The notes: generated by a model not told the origin, from the sequence alone. A stretch of DNA of 64,000 bases from Mesodorylaimus sp. YZB2_4 (GCA_030248295.1 JASANH010000702.1:80085-144084); one strand, 5' to 3'; shown: positions 33,731-45,652, numbered from the stretch's first letter. Numbers and translations: made by a program.

Positions 33731-35394
33731 GTGTCGCCATATTTGCTTTCGCGAACTAATCTTAATAAAATTATTAAAAAGATAAATAGAGTTTTCCTGA
33801 TTTTTGTTTACAACGACTTATCCGATGCAGGTACCGAAGCTAAAGCTCGCAAAGGACACTTTAGGCTGCTTTGTGGATGCGCAGTGAGACGGAAGACATA
33901 TTCGCTGAGCAAAACCGAGCTAGGTTCCAAAAAATTAGCTTTTTTGCATTTATCAATGTGCAGACGTTCTTCTCGATGTCATGCGGCTATCTAGACATGT
34001 CTGCTACGCAGTGGGAGCACGGAACAGGAAAAGTGATAAGTGTTTAATGCAATGAGCATTGAACCTGGGTTGTCGGCTTGAAAGTAAGGCGCAATACTGC
34101 TATCAGGGGCGTAGCCAGCAGGGGCTGCGGGGCTGCCCCTGGCATGAATTCTCGTGTACAGGTACTACTCGGTACTACCTTGGCGCTTTTTGGTGCTCTG
34201 AAAAGCACTGACCACCGACAAAGAATGGGTAGAATTTGAATAGTCCCGCGAGTGCTACTTATAGTTTTCAAGCACGATACGTCCTCATTAAACAGTATCC
34301 AGGTAGACACCAGATCAGGTCGGGTTGAAGCCGACGCCGACCCGACCCGACCCGAAAGTCACTGACCCGAAATTTCTGGTCCTGTTGACCCGAATTTGTC
34401 ATGAGCAGCTGAAGTTCCTCGCGATCAAAAGCATTCATGAATCCTCAGAACGTGGTGGCACTGTTTAAAGGTGAGTGTGTGAAAATATAAGATGGAGACA
34501 TCTCACGCACGCGAATTTTCATCTTTTGTTATTCCCCAGTTATCCTTTGTGAATGCGATAACATTCCTTCATATTTCCCAGACTAGGGGTCAAATAATTT
34601 TTTTAAAACCCCAGTAGATTTATAAGCGACTAGGGTCTGTCCACTAGAGGCAAGAAGATTCAACCAATTCAAATAATAGGCGCGAATAATAAAAAAAACT
34701 CTGTCATAACCTTCACATTCAGTGGCAGGCTACTGGCTAAACAAAGAAATACCTAAATATGTAAACATTAACCCCATGTTAGAGTTGCATCTAGTCTTCA
34801 CAAAAGATATTGCTTACAAAGTCATATTGTGCTGGACACTAGCTCCTGCCAGAACCTCCACTTCTGATGAAGAATGTACTGTAAGGGTAGTCTCACCCAT
34901 TCGTCAGAGTTGACAAGAATGTTCATGAGAACTCTTAGATATGGACCCTTCCCTTTGCAGGAATTACTCAGAAAAATTAGTCATTCCCACAGCTTACAAT
35001 TTGTCTGACATTCGTGGAAGTTACGCAGAATGAAAACGGGGAATGCAAGACTTTATGCATGCATGCATGGAGCATATCCTGCGAATTCGGGAGTCGAACA
35101 GCTGTGAAAAAGGTTCTGTAGCTGCTCATAGTAGTAACTTGCAAAATTTTTGTATTTTTGACCCGTTTGACCCAATCTTTAAAAAAAGTGACCCGACCCT
35201 CATGGCTTTCTTATTTGTTGACAAACTAGAGAAAAGACGGAGGAGAAGTGAAATTGTGGATCACTCACGATCTTTGGCGCTAGCGAACTTGAAAGCGAAC
35301 TTGTCGCACAACCGACAGCTGAAATCGAAAACGCCTTTATCACCCTGGGCGACCATGATTCATCCATTTCCGCATCTGGACCGCGGAAAAAGCT
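33731..35394. other. Interior between family B arms; CCGAC repeat
   Basis: No transposase or other conserved protein was found between the arms. A CCGACCCGACCCGACCCGA simple repeat lies near 34330-34352. Confidence 0.5.
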
Positions 35395-35622
35395 TTAGAA
35401 ACCATCGAATGCCAAGCGAACGAGCTGCAAGGCAATGTCGGAAAGGACAATACAGATCACTGATCCGTTAGAACAAGAGGAGTTGGAGGACCTGGAAGCA
35501 GAACGGGGGCAAACCAAAAGGACTTGGAGGCGATCATTGAGCATTATAGAGGCGTTTATGTCCTCTACCGAAACCGACTCGGAAACCGGGGAAATAGAGG
35601 AAACTCTCAGGATCAACGAGTA
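35395..35622 (+). pseudogene. Possible N-terminal gag piece of BEL element 3
   Basis: A frame rich in Glu/Leu (DPLEQEELEDLEAERGQ, then SLSIIEAFMSSTETDSETGE) resembles the helical, acidic region found before the BEL capsid, and lies upstream of the clear BEL 3 gag on the same strand. Similarity is compositional only. Family B copy 3 separates it from the rest of gag. Confidence 0.25.
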
Positions 35623-35739
35623 AGCTAGTGTTCCAATGACCAGGGTTTTTTACTGTCTGACCTGACCTTTGACCTGCGAGGAACTGTAAATTTTCTAGCT
35701 CTGACTATGACAGTGACCGGACAAAAAATTTTGCTTTAA

Positions 35740-36142
35740 CGGCACCAGCAACAAAGCTTCTCTGTGTTTGCAGTTTCACCAAGAAAATTCACTACAGCTG
35801 ACCATTTTCTGGCATTACGTAAAATTTCACAGGCAGTCCAAGAAAAAAAATTTTCATCGGGTTAAAAAAAAAATTCAAAGCTCTTTCCGATGACTTTGGG
35901 AAAACTAGAGAAGCTGACACCTGTTGAAAATCAAAAGTAAGTCAAATTCGTTATAACATCGATTCCTGCTCAAACTGCCTGCTGCATAATCGATTTCTTT
36001 TCCCACCAATCGCGATGCTGGCTTGCGAGAACAGGAGCGTTACCAGGCTGGAATCGGCTGGTACAGCCAGAATACCTCGCTCCAATGATGCCAAGTTTGG
36101 ATATGAACGAATGGGAAGACATAGGGATGGCTTTCGGCAAAA
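35740..36142 (-). repeat. Dispersed repeat family B, copy 3 (right inverted arm)
   Basis: Inverted counterpart of 33335-33730. It sits beside a minus-strand Gypsy tether scrap. Confidence 0.9.
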
Positions 36143-36164
36143 TACCAGCTTCCACGAAATCAAT

Positions 36165-36290
36165 CCTGGCTAAGCATACTACCATTACGTTGTTGCAAGG
36201 CCAAATCCATCAAATTAGCATTCTCCTCCCATACATTCAAATCGACTTGTGAGACTTCCCTTTCTATTGCTGCCATCGTGCTGAATCCAC
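36165..36290 (-). pseudogene. Gypsy tether scrap
   Basis: The minus-strand frame reads AAIEREVSQVDLNVWEENAN, which aligns with AAKREVSYYDLNVWDEHA between RNase H and integrase of the 19-25 kb Gypsy. It is about 40 codons, flanked by family B on the left and BEL 3 gag on the right. Confidence 0.6.
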
Positions 36291-36304
36291 AAAAATAAAA
36301 GCAT

Positions 36305-37377
36305 TTCAAACATCGATAAAATGAACTATCTGATTGGGCTTCTCAAGGGGGACGCGTTCAAGACCGTCTCATCGTTGTCCGTTACCGAAACTAATTACGA
36401 GGTCACTATTGCCATGCTGGATGAGCGCCATGGAAACAAAGATGTCGTAATTGACGCACATTACACGGCTCTAGCCGATTCGCCTCCAGCATTAAACATG
36501 GAGGGTTTACGCACGGTGATCGACAGCATTGAGCAGCATTTGAACTCGCTGAACGCCTCGGGCGAGGATACAAATTATCGCCACTTTCGTCGTCCAGCTG
36601 GAGAAAGAGCGTGACGATAATGAGGAAGAGTGGAACGTCAACAAATATCGAGACAATTTTCTGCGCCATATCAAGCTGTATGAAATGGCCTATCAGAAAC
36701 CTGATGAGTTCATACCTCAAACCCTCAGCACAGCAACAGTCAAAACCCTCGAAGCATCGTTTCACAATCTAGCAGGTAAGCGCACTTCTCGTTTTACTGC
36801 AAGTTCGCTTATTTCGCAGACTCAGTCGTCTGGAGATGCAAGTTCACGATCAGGTGGTCAGCAGCATCGCCCTTTTCGCGAAGGCACAAATCAAGCTCGT
36901 ATGGGTCAATTAACGAATCGCCTAGTCAACCAGTCCAGTCACAGCGACCGCACCGCCACCATCACACAACACGTCGGGGAGTGTCCCTTCTGTGAACGAA
37001 AAGGTCATTTTGCCGACGACTGTCGCTCAATTCCTGACTTGTCTTCTCGACGGGAGAAACTGAAGTCCAAGCGCCTTTACCTGAATTGCCTCGGCCCTGG
37101 TCATCACTTCCATCACTGCCTTCGCACAAAGCCATGCTTCACATGCAAGAAGGTCAAAGATCACCATTCTAGCATTTGTCCTGACAAATATCGCGATCAA
37201 CACAATTCCACAGAAGCTGCATTCGTCGCCAGCAACATGGCATCCAGCAATTCCAGTCGCAACGACCCGACAACCATCCAAAGTTCTCTACTGGCCACAA
37301 ACGAAGTTTCCTTGCTACAGACAGTTACAACTGGCCTCTTATCATCTGACAACAAAACCCAAATCACTGCTCGTTGA
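36305..37377 (+). pseudogene. gag: BEL/Pao element 3 gag
   Basis: Capsid and nucleocapsid of a BEL/Pao element from a lineage different from elements 1 and 2. It starts mid-capsid at DKMNYLIGLLKGDAFKTV and continues with VTETNYEVTIAMLDERHG and LRTVIDSIEQHLNSLNASGE. After a frameshift near 36595 the open frame carries a Ser/Gln-rich linker and three zinc motifs: CPFCERKGHFADDC, a degenerate knuckle YLNCLGPGHHFHHC (first Cys replaced by Tyr) and CFTCKKVKDHHSSIC. It ends at a TGA before the protease VFDNGSQRSYI. The capsid N-terminus is missing or lies upstream in pieces. Confidence 0.9.
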
Positions 37378-37932
37378 GTCTTCGACAACGGTAGCCAACG
37401 CAGCTACATTACGGACAAACTGGCCCACGAGCTAAAATTACCCATCATATCTCATGCCAAACTGTCAGTTTTCACCTTTGGCTCTATTCCGCCAAAGGAG
37501 CTTAACACCAAGGTGGCGGAGGTACGCTTACGCCTCCGCGACGGAAATCTCTTTAAATTTTGCGCGAATGTGGTTCCTGCGATCACTGGAAATATTTACC
37601 GGGCCGCGGTGGATACACTTTTCAAGAACTTTCCACTGGCTGATTCAGTGCCTATAAAACCCGAAATTACTCATGTTCATTTCCTCATTGGTTCAGATTA
37701 CATGTGGGATCCAATTACTATGGATAAAATGTCCCTGCTCAATGGCCTGCACCGCATCAGCTCCAAACTAGGATGGCTTTTGGGTGGCCGACAACCAACT
37801 TCAGGATACAGGTCCGCTACTACCTTGTTTACAACGACTCTGTTTACGACTACGTTATCTTTGAATTCTGCATCACCATTCGAGAAGGCGGATCCAGTCA
37901 TTCGTCACGCATTTGATCCGACGTTTTTGTAG
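37378..37932 (+). pseudogene. BEL/Pao element 3 protease region
   Basis: Aspartic protease (A17 type). It begins in one frame with VFDNGSQRSYITDKLAHEL (DNGS at the active site) and continues after a shift with FKFCANVVPAITGNIY, VHFLIGSDYMWDPITMDKM and ISSKLGWLLGGRQPTS. A Thr/Phe repeat (TTLFTTTLFTTTL) replaces conserved spacing late in the region. It ends at a TAG before DLGTIGIKD, where BEL elements normally read on. Inactive. Confidence 0.85.
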
Positions 37933-38071
37933 GATCTAGGAACTATCGGCATCAAAGACTCAGCTTCCGACCCTAGTGATGAGGCCGCCATGAAAGTATT
38001 TAACGACTCCGTCATTTTTCGAAAATGAGCGCTACTGTGTTACGTGGCCGTGGAAAGAAAACGGCTAAGAT

Positions 38072-38837
38072 TTGCCCTCCAATTATCAACTTGCTTTGGA
38101 TCGCCTAAACTCGCTGTTGCAACGTTACAAAACCACTCCCGAGGTCTTCGAGGAGTACCAAAAGGTCATCGACAGCCAATTAGAAAAGGGCATCATCGAG
38201 CGAAAGGATGATACTGTAGCAACTGGAATTTTTAAACATTACATTCCACATCATGCCGTCATCACCCCAGAACGTTTAACAAAATTGCGCATCGTCTATG
38301 ATGGCTCAGCTAAATCTCGGCAAGATCGAAAGAGCCTGAACGAAATGCTTCATCGAGGCCCTGTTATGATCGACGATGTTGTGTCGATCTTAATCCTGTT
38401 CCGACTAAATCCTACCGCTATTAGGGCGGATATTTAAAAGGCCTTCCCCCAGGTCGGACTGCAGGAGCCCGACCGAGATGTTTCTCCGATTTTTGTGGAT
38501 ACGCGATACGAATATTCTTTCCACTGAAAACAACATTCAAGTTTATCGCTTTACACGAGTGCCGTTCGGCATCATCTCCAGCCCGTTTCTTTTGGGTGCC
38601 ACGATCACCCACCACTTACAAAAAGATGGTGGAAAAATTGCACTGAATTTTCGCCATAACATTAACGTAGACAATATCATCACTGGCGTCTCAACTATCG
38701 ACGAAGCCAGGCTATTCTACGACGCAGCAAAGAAACTGTTTGCTGCAGCATCGATGAACCTACGTGAGTGGATGACAAATTCCTCCCAGCTGCTTGAGCA
38801 TATACCGGTGCATTATCGTATGACTGGACCACCTTAA
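38072..38837 (+). pseudogene. BEL/Pao element 3 reverse transcriptase
   Basis: RT core with YQLALDRLNSLLQRY, HYIPHHAVITPERLTKLRIV, YDGSAKSRQDRKSLNEMLHRGP and [16 protein letters not shown] (motif A with a TAA in place of Glu). In the next frame come [20 protein letters not shown] (motif B), [11 protein letters not shown] (motif C, here NVDN rather than YVDN) and [14 protein letters not shown]. Nonsense and frameshift mutations and the altered YVDN box make it inactive. Confidence 0.9.
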
Positions 38838-39059
38838 ATTCTTGGCCCCTGTGGGACCCGGATTCTGATACATTATCGATTAGGGGCCCTACATCTTGCA
38901 ATTTCGCTGCTAATAGGCGCGCCATTCTGCAATTTCTCTTCTCATTTTTCAACCCACTGGGATTATTGTGCCTTATTTTTTGAGCCTGGAAAGATCTTCC
39001 TTCAACGTCTGTGGCTCGATAAGATAGATTAGAATAGGCCCTTTCCAGCTGACCAACAG

Positions 39060-40001
39060 TCCCGGTGGAATGAAATGATCTCTGAGTTTCATCATCTACG
39101 TGATTTTCGAGTACCCCGACTCATTGGCCCACCCCTACAACAAGATGTCACCTATGAACTTCATTGTTTCACTGATGCGTCACAGCACGCCTACGGGACA
39201 CGCATCAATCTCTGAATCATCACTCCAGACCACGTCACATCTCATCTTCTGTTCGGCAAGGCCCGCCTTGCCCCGGTTCGTGGATCTATGACTATTCCAC
39301 GCCTCGAGTTACTAGCTGTTCACATCGGTGTCAAGTGCCTCAACTTTATTGAGCAGAGCTCGCCATTTCCTGTACTACGCAAAATCATTTGGACCGATTT
39401 GAAGTGCGTGCTTCATTGGTTACACTCCGACAAAGCATCAACTGTTTTCGTGCGCAATCGCATTCGCGACATACGCCAGTACCCAGGCATCGAATTCCGC
39501 TATCTCCCCACTACCGACAATCCTGCTGATTTGGCTTCTTGTGGTACAACTGTATCGATCTCATCAAACCAACGACAGTGGTGGCATGGCCCCTCCTGGC
39601 TTTGTGATCATTCTGCTGCTTCATGTCCTGTAACTGACATCGGTACCACGCCAGCTTTACAACAGCCAATCGAATCTGAGAAACAAACAACAACGACAAC
39701 GACAACAACGGTGGCATCCGAAGGTCCTTCGCCAGGAGTTGGAATGTTTATCGACCATCATCCTCATTCATCCCTTACAAAACTGCTTCGTGTATCAGCT
39801 TATTGCCTGCGCGTCTTCGAGAAGAAAACTCGCCTAGACGGCGCGCTGACTAATCCGACCGCCGATGAAATTCGGGCCGCGAAGACTCTGTGCCTCAAGT
39901 ACATGCAAAACAAACATCGCCTTCTCATTCTCGACGCACTCGCAAAGAATCGACCACATCCTTTAATCACGGAGCTGGCATTGTGGATCGACCACGACTG
40001 A
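39060..40001 (+). pseudogene. BEL/Pao element 3 RNase H and spacer
   Basis: The region opens with HCFTDASQHAYGT (first RNase H Asp) in one frame. In the 237-codon frame that follows it continues with MTIPRLELLAVHIGVKCLNF, KIIWTDLKCVLHWLHSDKAS (WTDS-like, catalytic Asp) and FRYLPTTDNPADLASCGTT (NPADL.S). A Thr-repeat and the pre-integrase helix TADEIRAAKTLCLKYMQ and LILDALAKN lead into the integrase. Only the first part is frameshifted. Confidence 0.85.
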
Positions 40002-40773
40002 CTCATTCGCTGTGGCGGTCGCATCCAACATTCCCGCTTGCCAGAGTCGGCCTTACATCCTATTTTGCTTCCTAAGAAAGACCATTTTACCACCCTTATC
40101 ATTCGCAATTATCACCAAAAGCTTTTTCATGCAGGTGTTTCCCGTACACTCTCCCAAATTCGGCATGAGTATTGGATTCCTGCAGGACGTTCGGCCGTTT
40201 TCAACGTTGTTCGTGGCTGCCTACCTTGCAAAAAATTCGATGGAGGTCCTTATCGAGCACCTCAAATGCCCCCATTACCTGCGTCGCGTGTCACCCTAAC
40301 GTCTCCGTTCACAACTGTCGGCCTGGATTACATGGGTCCTGTTCATATCAAGCACCCCTCTCCAGGCTCGCCTGCACAGAAAGCTTGGATTTGTCTTTTT
40401 ACCTGCTTGGCCACTCGAGCAGTTCATTTGGAGTTACTACCATACATGTCTGCGGCTTAATTTCTCATGTGCCTCAAACGATTAATAGCACGACGTGGAG
40501 TCCCTTTTGTGATCATTTCGGACAATGCTCGACAATTCAAATCGGCCAGTTCCACTCTGAAAAAACTGTGCTCCTGGCTTCTTAGTAGTTCTCCCATTCA
40601 GTCGCACAGTAGCGCCAACGGTGGAAATTCATCACTGAGCGTGCCCCTTGGATGGGCGGTTTTTACTAACGTTTAAATCGTCTTGTCAAACAAAGTCTCA
40701 AAGAGACTGTGGGCAGAAGCCTGCTCACGTTTCTTCAACTTAAAACCGTGCTAGCCGATATCGAGGCAATGAT
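40002..40773 (+). pseudogene. BEL/Pao element 3 integrase, N-terminal and core part
   Basis: It runs from LIRCGGRIQHSRLPESALHP and HHCC-finger residues (HQKLFHAGVSRTLSQIRHEY, GCLPCKKFDGG) into the core: TVGLDYMGPVHIK (first Asp), CLFTCLATRAVHLEL, VPFVIISDNARQFK (second Asp). After shifts it reads NRLVKQSLKETVGRSLLTFLQLKTV, then LADIEAMI. A TAA replaces Glu before FLMCLKRLIARRG. The frame stops in the codon after IEAMI exactly where the TTAA element is inserted; the rest of the protein resumes at 47047. Confidence 0.9.
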
Positions 40774-41899
40774 TAAAGGACATAAGTCGGGCTGTTTGAA
40801 CAAGTTATGTGGCCGCCAAGGCTAATAAATTAGTGAACCTTCCAATTGTTTTCACGGCTAAACCCTTTTGTTCTCTGCCTCTGCGTGTCAATAATTGATA
40901 AGGCGCAGCTGGCGTGAGTTGATGCCTGCCTTATGACTGCCTGCCCAAATCTTGTACCTAGTCTCTTATGAGCAGTAGGCCAACAGGTAAAGCTGAATGC
41001 TAAATAAAACGGTGAGCTTGCAGGAGACATGCAATTGTACAGTTATAAAATAAAAATGGGTACAGTATGAAATCTTTGCGGTTTGCTCAAAAAGTCCAAA
41101 AAATTGCCCGAGAAGAGAATCGAATCCATGAGTTATATGCCTACGTGTTGCTTAACCCGCCGCGTTCATCACCTGCACAACAGCCGCTATTCTTCTCGGT
41201 ATGATAGCTGTTATTTTCACATGCAGGGGTCTCTTAGAGATAATGGTGATCATCACGGCAATTTCCATTTGGTGAATAATCGATTGACGTTTAGCGACCC
41301 TTGCAGTGGCCAGATGACACTTCTGTTTGGCTGCTGGAGCTTTACAAGAACCTGGCTCTTTCATCAGCATTTATTATTATCTAAGCATTTATTATTATCT
41401 GAGCCACCCCTACTTCTGATAACCTGATGGATGACCAGTGGTCGAAATGCTCTAAATCGCATGCAAAAAAAGCAGTGGGATGTGAAGTCAATTGCGTGTG
41501 TTCTCGTATGTTATCTGGGGTTTTCTCATAACGGAATCGGGTTTGTTCATTGAAGTCAAGTCAAGTGTAGAGGCTGACTCCCGTTTTTCGGTACAAATAA
41601 GATTTTATTTACGGCTCGTATCTGTGCATTTGCGCCAAGCAGCCTGCGTTGGTAGATCTAGGCAAGTGACCGGTTTTGAAAAGAAAATAAAGATCAGTAT
41701 GTTTTCAAAGTCAAAAATTCCAGCCACTGGTGAATTCGAACTTTATGTTACCAGCTTCATGTACTGCTGCATCGAACGGCTTCACCACCATGATCCTGGG
41801 GTAAATGCTGCGAGAACAGTGGTTTCATACTCTCATCTTATACCTGCTATTCTCCGCATACTTTTTGTACACGTATCTGCCCTGTGCTGGGAACACTAT

Positions 41900-42242
41900 T
41901 GTAGCGAGATAAGCGTTGTGGAAGCGTTTAGCAGCAGAGAGAATGATCGAACTTGTAGCGAGATAAGCGTTGTGGAAGCGTTTAGCAGCAGAGAGAATGA
42001 TCGAACCGACTGCTCTGGTCGGCTGACGACGAGAGACTGAGTATAGACAAACTTCGTTACACTGTCTTTATGGACAAAGGTAAGCAGGCGACCTCTCTGG
42101 TCGGAGACAGAACGAAGAATGAGCCACAGGAGAGCGAACTAGGCATAAAAGAGGAAAAGAGTCAAATCGTAAAGTCACGGATCGACGATGCTTCTCCTGG
42201 GCTGTAATGTGAGCGTTGAATCAATCGCGCTCCGTCGCGACA
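41900..42242 (-). repeat. BEL element 2, 3' LTR with internal 54-bp tandem duplication
   Basis: 343 bp. The 54 bp beginning TGTAGCGAGATAAGCG occur twice in direct succession (41900-41953 and 41954-42007), whereas the 5' LTR has only one copy. The duplication sits at the U5 end of the LTR and so arose after or during insertion of this copy. Confidence 0.92.
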
Positions 42243-42436
42243 CTCCGGCGGGCGAGAGATGCCCAGGGAAGGGAAAAGTTGGGACCAGAGTTCATGGATT
42301 CCTGAAGGGATTTGCTCACGAGGGGGTTCTATCAGAAAGGTATTGTATATTATAGTGGGATTTGTCTACCAAAAAGAGAAAAGGGAGCCTTTAGAGACTA
42401 CAGAAGAGTTATTCATGCGAAAACCGAACTTTCCGA

Positions 42437-45400
42437 TCAAACTTTAGATACGTATTTAGATAAACTCGACGAACGACCTTTATATAAGACATACAGTAGA
42501 TAGATCTCAGACGTATTTGTATGCTCTATACATCTGACTGATGTGCATGCGAGGCTGCGCATTCGAGAGGGCGATTTCGGAACGATTTCTCCAAGATGCG
42601 GAGTACAGCAGGACTTGATCCGAGATTTGCGATGCAGCCAGCGAAGTTTCTTCATTAGGGACGACGGGATAATGTTCGATGCACAAATCGTGGGGTAGGA
42701 CACGATGCAGTTTAAGTTCTTCTCCAAGTCGACTTTCGTCTTGACCAGGAGGCGACCAGGATAGCCGGGGTCAGCGACAGGGAGCGTTTTCATGACTTGG
42801 ACACCGGGAATAGGAGTAAACAGGTCAGCAGGATATGAGCCACCATCGAGGCGTTTTCGTACCAAGCGATTTCGAATTATGGAGGAGGCGACAGGTTGAC
42901 GAATGGGTTTACCGATCCTTTGCCGAATAGCGGGCGGAGTATGCGACACTCCGATGTGTTTCAGGCGAACATCGGCGCCAAAATTGAGAGGGCGAGAAGA
43001 TACATTACGTTTTCGAAGCAGTAAGGAATTCTTTGCTTTGGCCAGAAGATCGGCTTTGCCCAAAAGTGAGGTACTCGTACATCGGATGATGCCCTCTGCG
43101 TCGACGAAGGTGTGTAGATTTGAAATTTTCTTTGATGGCGTACTTTCGCGATTTTGTAGATCATGGGCTACTGTAGCTGCAGGAAGGGAATGTGAATCGA
43201 TGACGTCAGGAGCTGAGATTTTCGAAGGAGTGGGCCACTCGTTGGGCGACTTGAGAAGGAAATCAGGTTCTTTCAAACACGAGATGAGCGTAGCGGCAGT
43301 TTCCAAGGAGTCATATGGCGATGCTGTGTGTGTTGGACTTGAATTTCCGGGAACGAAGCTAGACGAGATCGTAGAGTGTAGATCATTCTCGAACTTGCGT
43401 AGTACCGATTTATCGTTAGCATCAGATGAACAATCGCGAATTCCGATTTGTTCAGGTTTCAAATTTGTCAAAGGATCGGCCATTTTTATGGCATGCGAGT
43501 CGGAAGAGTTCAGACAAGGCGAATCGATTTCAGAATGAGTGTTTGTGAGAAGAAGGGTCGTATGCGAGACGATGTTTGCCGATTCATTCGTAGCAGATGG
43601 AGTTGGTGATCCTCCTTTTCCAGTAAGGATCCACCCCAGACGAGAAGGAATGAGAGATAGCGGAGTGCTTCCCGGCACTGAGACACTGGAGTCAGCGAAG
43701 ATTTGATCCCAGTATTCTGCGCCAATTAGAATGTCGACAATACGGGACTCCGAAGCATACGGAATAGTATCGGCTAGATCGTAGGACTGCAGGAATGTCT
43801 CAGCTTCGGGAGATAGGGTTGCCATCGGGCGAACCGTCGGGTCGGTTATCTTCGGAATCACATAGGCTGTGATGCTGAGATCGAAGCCATCGCGAGTGCG
43901 AATGGAGAAAGCTACCAAGCGGGAACTGAAGGAATTCATGATGCCACCGAAAGAAGAGACGCGAATCTGCTCTGTTCGAATAACAGGAGCACCAATTCGC
44001 CTAGCGAATTCTGAAGAAACGTAGGATCGTTGACTTGCAGAATCAAGTACAGCGTGGCCATCGAAGAACGGCTTTGATGGACCAGAACGAGCGGTGACCT
44101 TGGCGGACAACATGAAAGAAGAGCGGAGAGGACTTGGAGCTATGCAGGATGTTGTTTGCCCAGATGAGGGGCCGGTCGTAGAGTGAGATGTAGCAGAGAA
44201 GGAGGAAGAACCGCAGAGCGAACGATGATGCCTTCCACGGCAAGATGGGCAGTTCTTAGTACTTTTGCAATCACCAATGCGATGACTGCTAGACAGACAG
44301 TTGAAGCAGAGTTTCTTTTCTGAACATTGCTTCTTGCGATCGTTGGGCGTCGGATACTTCGGGCATTCGCTGGGCCAGTGACTACCATTGCAGAGCTGGC
44401 ACATCGGCGGTTTCGTTTGAGAGGACCGAGAGCCACGGTGGCTATTCGTAGCGGGGTTACTTGAAGCGAGGTTCATGGTTGTGAAGACGCGACCATGACT
44501 CTGATGGCTAGCTGGGTTCCGGGCAGGGGACCGGTTCCTTACGCGTTCAGACCTTTCAACTTCAGGGGGCGACGCAATATTACGAGAGCTATGTTCCATG
44601 TATTCCGAGGTTTCGATATGATCTTGGAGTAGGACGATCAGAGATTCGACAGTGAATGGCTTCTTTCCATTTTCTTCGAACAACTTCATTGCGAGACCCG
44701 GAGGGAGTAGGTCTTCAAGCATAATGGCGAGGCTGTGCTCGGTTTGCATTGGAACGCCTAGAGCAATCAGCGAGTTGTTTGCGTTCAGTTCGTCAAAGAA
44801 ATTACGCAGCGCGCGTGCCTCGTTCTTAGGTGCCGTGAGTGCGTGAATGTTCTGCAAGTGCTTCGTGACTATGAGATCCTTTTTCCCAAAACGATCTTCG
44901 ATCGTTTTCAAAGCGACGGCGTAGTTCTCGCTCGTCACGGATAACCCTTCAATAGCCCTAGCGGCCGGACTTCCCTCTTTCAGGTGGGACTTAAGATAGT
45001 GAAGTTTCAAGACATCCGAGAGATCCTCCTGACTATGCACACAAGCCATAAAGGCGTCCATGAACTCCTGGTACTTGGAGGGGGTCCCGTCAAACATAGG
45101 GGGCTCAAAAGAAGGCAATCGTACCTTGTTTCCCTTTTGGACCACTGGAGGCGCGGCGGGAGCTTCAGGGATCGCCAGACGTCGCCGTTCGTTCTCCATC
45201 TGAATTTCGTGCAGTTCCTGGCGACGTTTCCTTTCTTCGCGGCGTTCTTCAATTTCGACTCGACTGTCGAGAATCTTAAGTATGCTCGCGAATTCGGCGT
45301 CGAGATCGTAGTACTGGGAGGACAGTTCGTCGAATTGCGCGATTTCTTCTCGGAAGCCATTGACTTGTTCGTCTTCCGACGCATCGACGAACGCGTTGTA

Positions 45401-45586
45401 CCGAGTTTCATAGGCCACGAACAGTTTCTGGAGTTTCGATTTTGCTAATTCGATCGTAGACTTTGCGTCTGGAATTTCGTCCAGGGCGCAATTGGTTGAG
45501 CCGTCTTTGTCGATTTGAGTAGATCGGAGCGCCTTTCGGAGACGTTCGCGAATAGGACCAAGCTGTTGCCGAGATTTCGAGGCCAT
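42437..45586 (-). CDS. gag: BEL element 2 Gag-protease-integrase remnant, single open frame
   Basis: About 1,050 codons without a stop, starting MASKSRQQLGP. Gag comes first: QELHEIQMENERRR, FEPPMFDGTPSKYQEFMDAF, then zinc motifs CQLCNGSHWPSEC, CFNCLSSSHRIGDC and CPSCRGRHHRSLC. The protease follows with AVLDSASQRSYVSSEFARR, LIGAEYWDQIFA and SRLGWILTGKGG. RT and RNase H are absent: shortly after VLRKFENDLHS the frame passes into NLHTFVDAEGIIRC and KHIGVSHTPPAIRQRI, which belong to the start of the integrase. The integrase finger has lost its second Cys pair (RNRLVRKRLDGG against RGCLPCKKFDGG in BEL 3) and no complete catalytic core remains. The length of the undisturbed frame is striking for a defective element. 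Confidence 0.9.
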   Translation of the reverse strand: MASKSRQQLGPIRERLRKALRSTQIDKDGSTNCALDEIPDAKSTIELAKSKLQKLFVAYETRYNAFVDASEDEQVNGFREEIAQFDELSSQYYDLDAEFASILKILDSRVEIEERREERKRRQELHEIQMENERRRLAIPEAPAAPPVVQKGNKVRLPSFEPPMFDGTPSKYQEFMDAFMACVHSQEDLSDVLKLHYLKSHLKEGSPAARAIEGLSVTSENYAVALKTIEDRFGKKDLIVTKHLQNIHALTAPKNEARALRNFFDELNANNSLIALGVPMQTEHSLAIMLEDLLPPGLAMKLFEENGKKPFTVESLIVLLQDHIETSEYMEHSSRNIASPPEVERSERVRNRSPARNPASHQSHGRVFTTMNLASSNPATNSHRGSRSSQTKPPMCQLCNGSHWPSECPKYPTPNDRKKQCSEKKLCFNCLSSSHRIGDCKSTKNCPSCRGRHHRSLCGSSSFSATSHSTTGPSSGQTTSCIAPSPLRSSFMLSAKVTARSGPSKPFFDGHAVLDSASQRSYVSSEFARRIGAPVIRTEQIRVSSFGGIMNSFSSRLVAFSIRTRDGFDLSITAYVIPKITDPTVRPMATLSPEAETFLQSYDLADTIPYASESRIVDILIGAEYWDQIFADSSVSVPGSTPLSLIPSRLGWILTGKGGSPTPSATNESANIVSHTTLLLTNTHSEIDSPCLNSSDSHAIKMADPLTNLKPEQIGIRDCSSDANDKSVLRKFENDLHSTISSSFVPGNSSPTHTASPYDSLETAATLISCLKEPDFLLKSPNEWPTPSKISAPDVIDSHSLPAATVAHDLQNRESTPSKKISNLHTFVDAEGIIRCTSTSLLGKADLLAKAKNSLLLRKRNVSSRPLNFGADVRLKHIGVSHTPPAIRQRIGKPIRQPVASSIIRNRLVRKRLDGGSYPADLFTPIPGVQVMKTLPVADPGYPGRLLVKTKVDLEKNLNCIVSYPTICASNIIPSSLMKKLRWLHRKSRIKSCCTPHLGEIVPKSPSRMRSLACTSVRCIEHTNTSEIYLLYVLYKGRSSSLSKYVSKV

Positions 45587-45652
45587 CTTCACACCGCACC
45601 GCCGCCTTCCAGGCGAACCAGTCGACGAAGGGCGAGGCGAAGATTGGACGAA

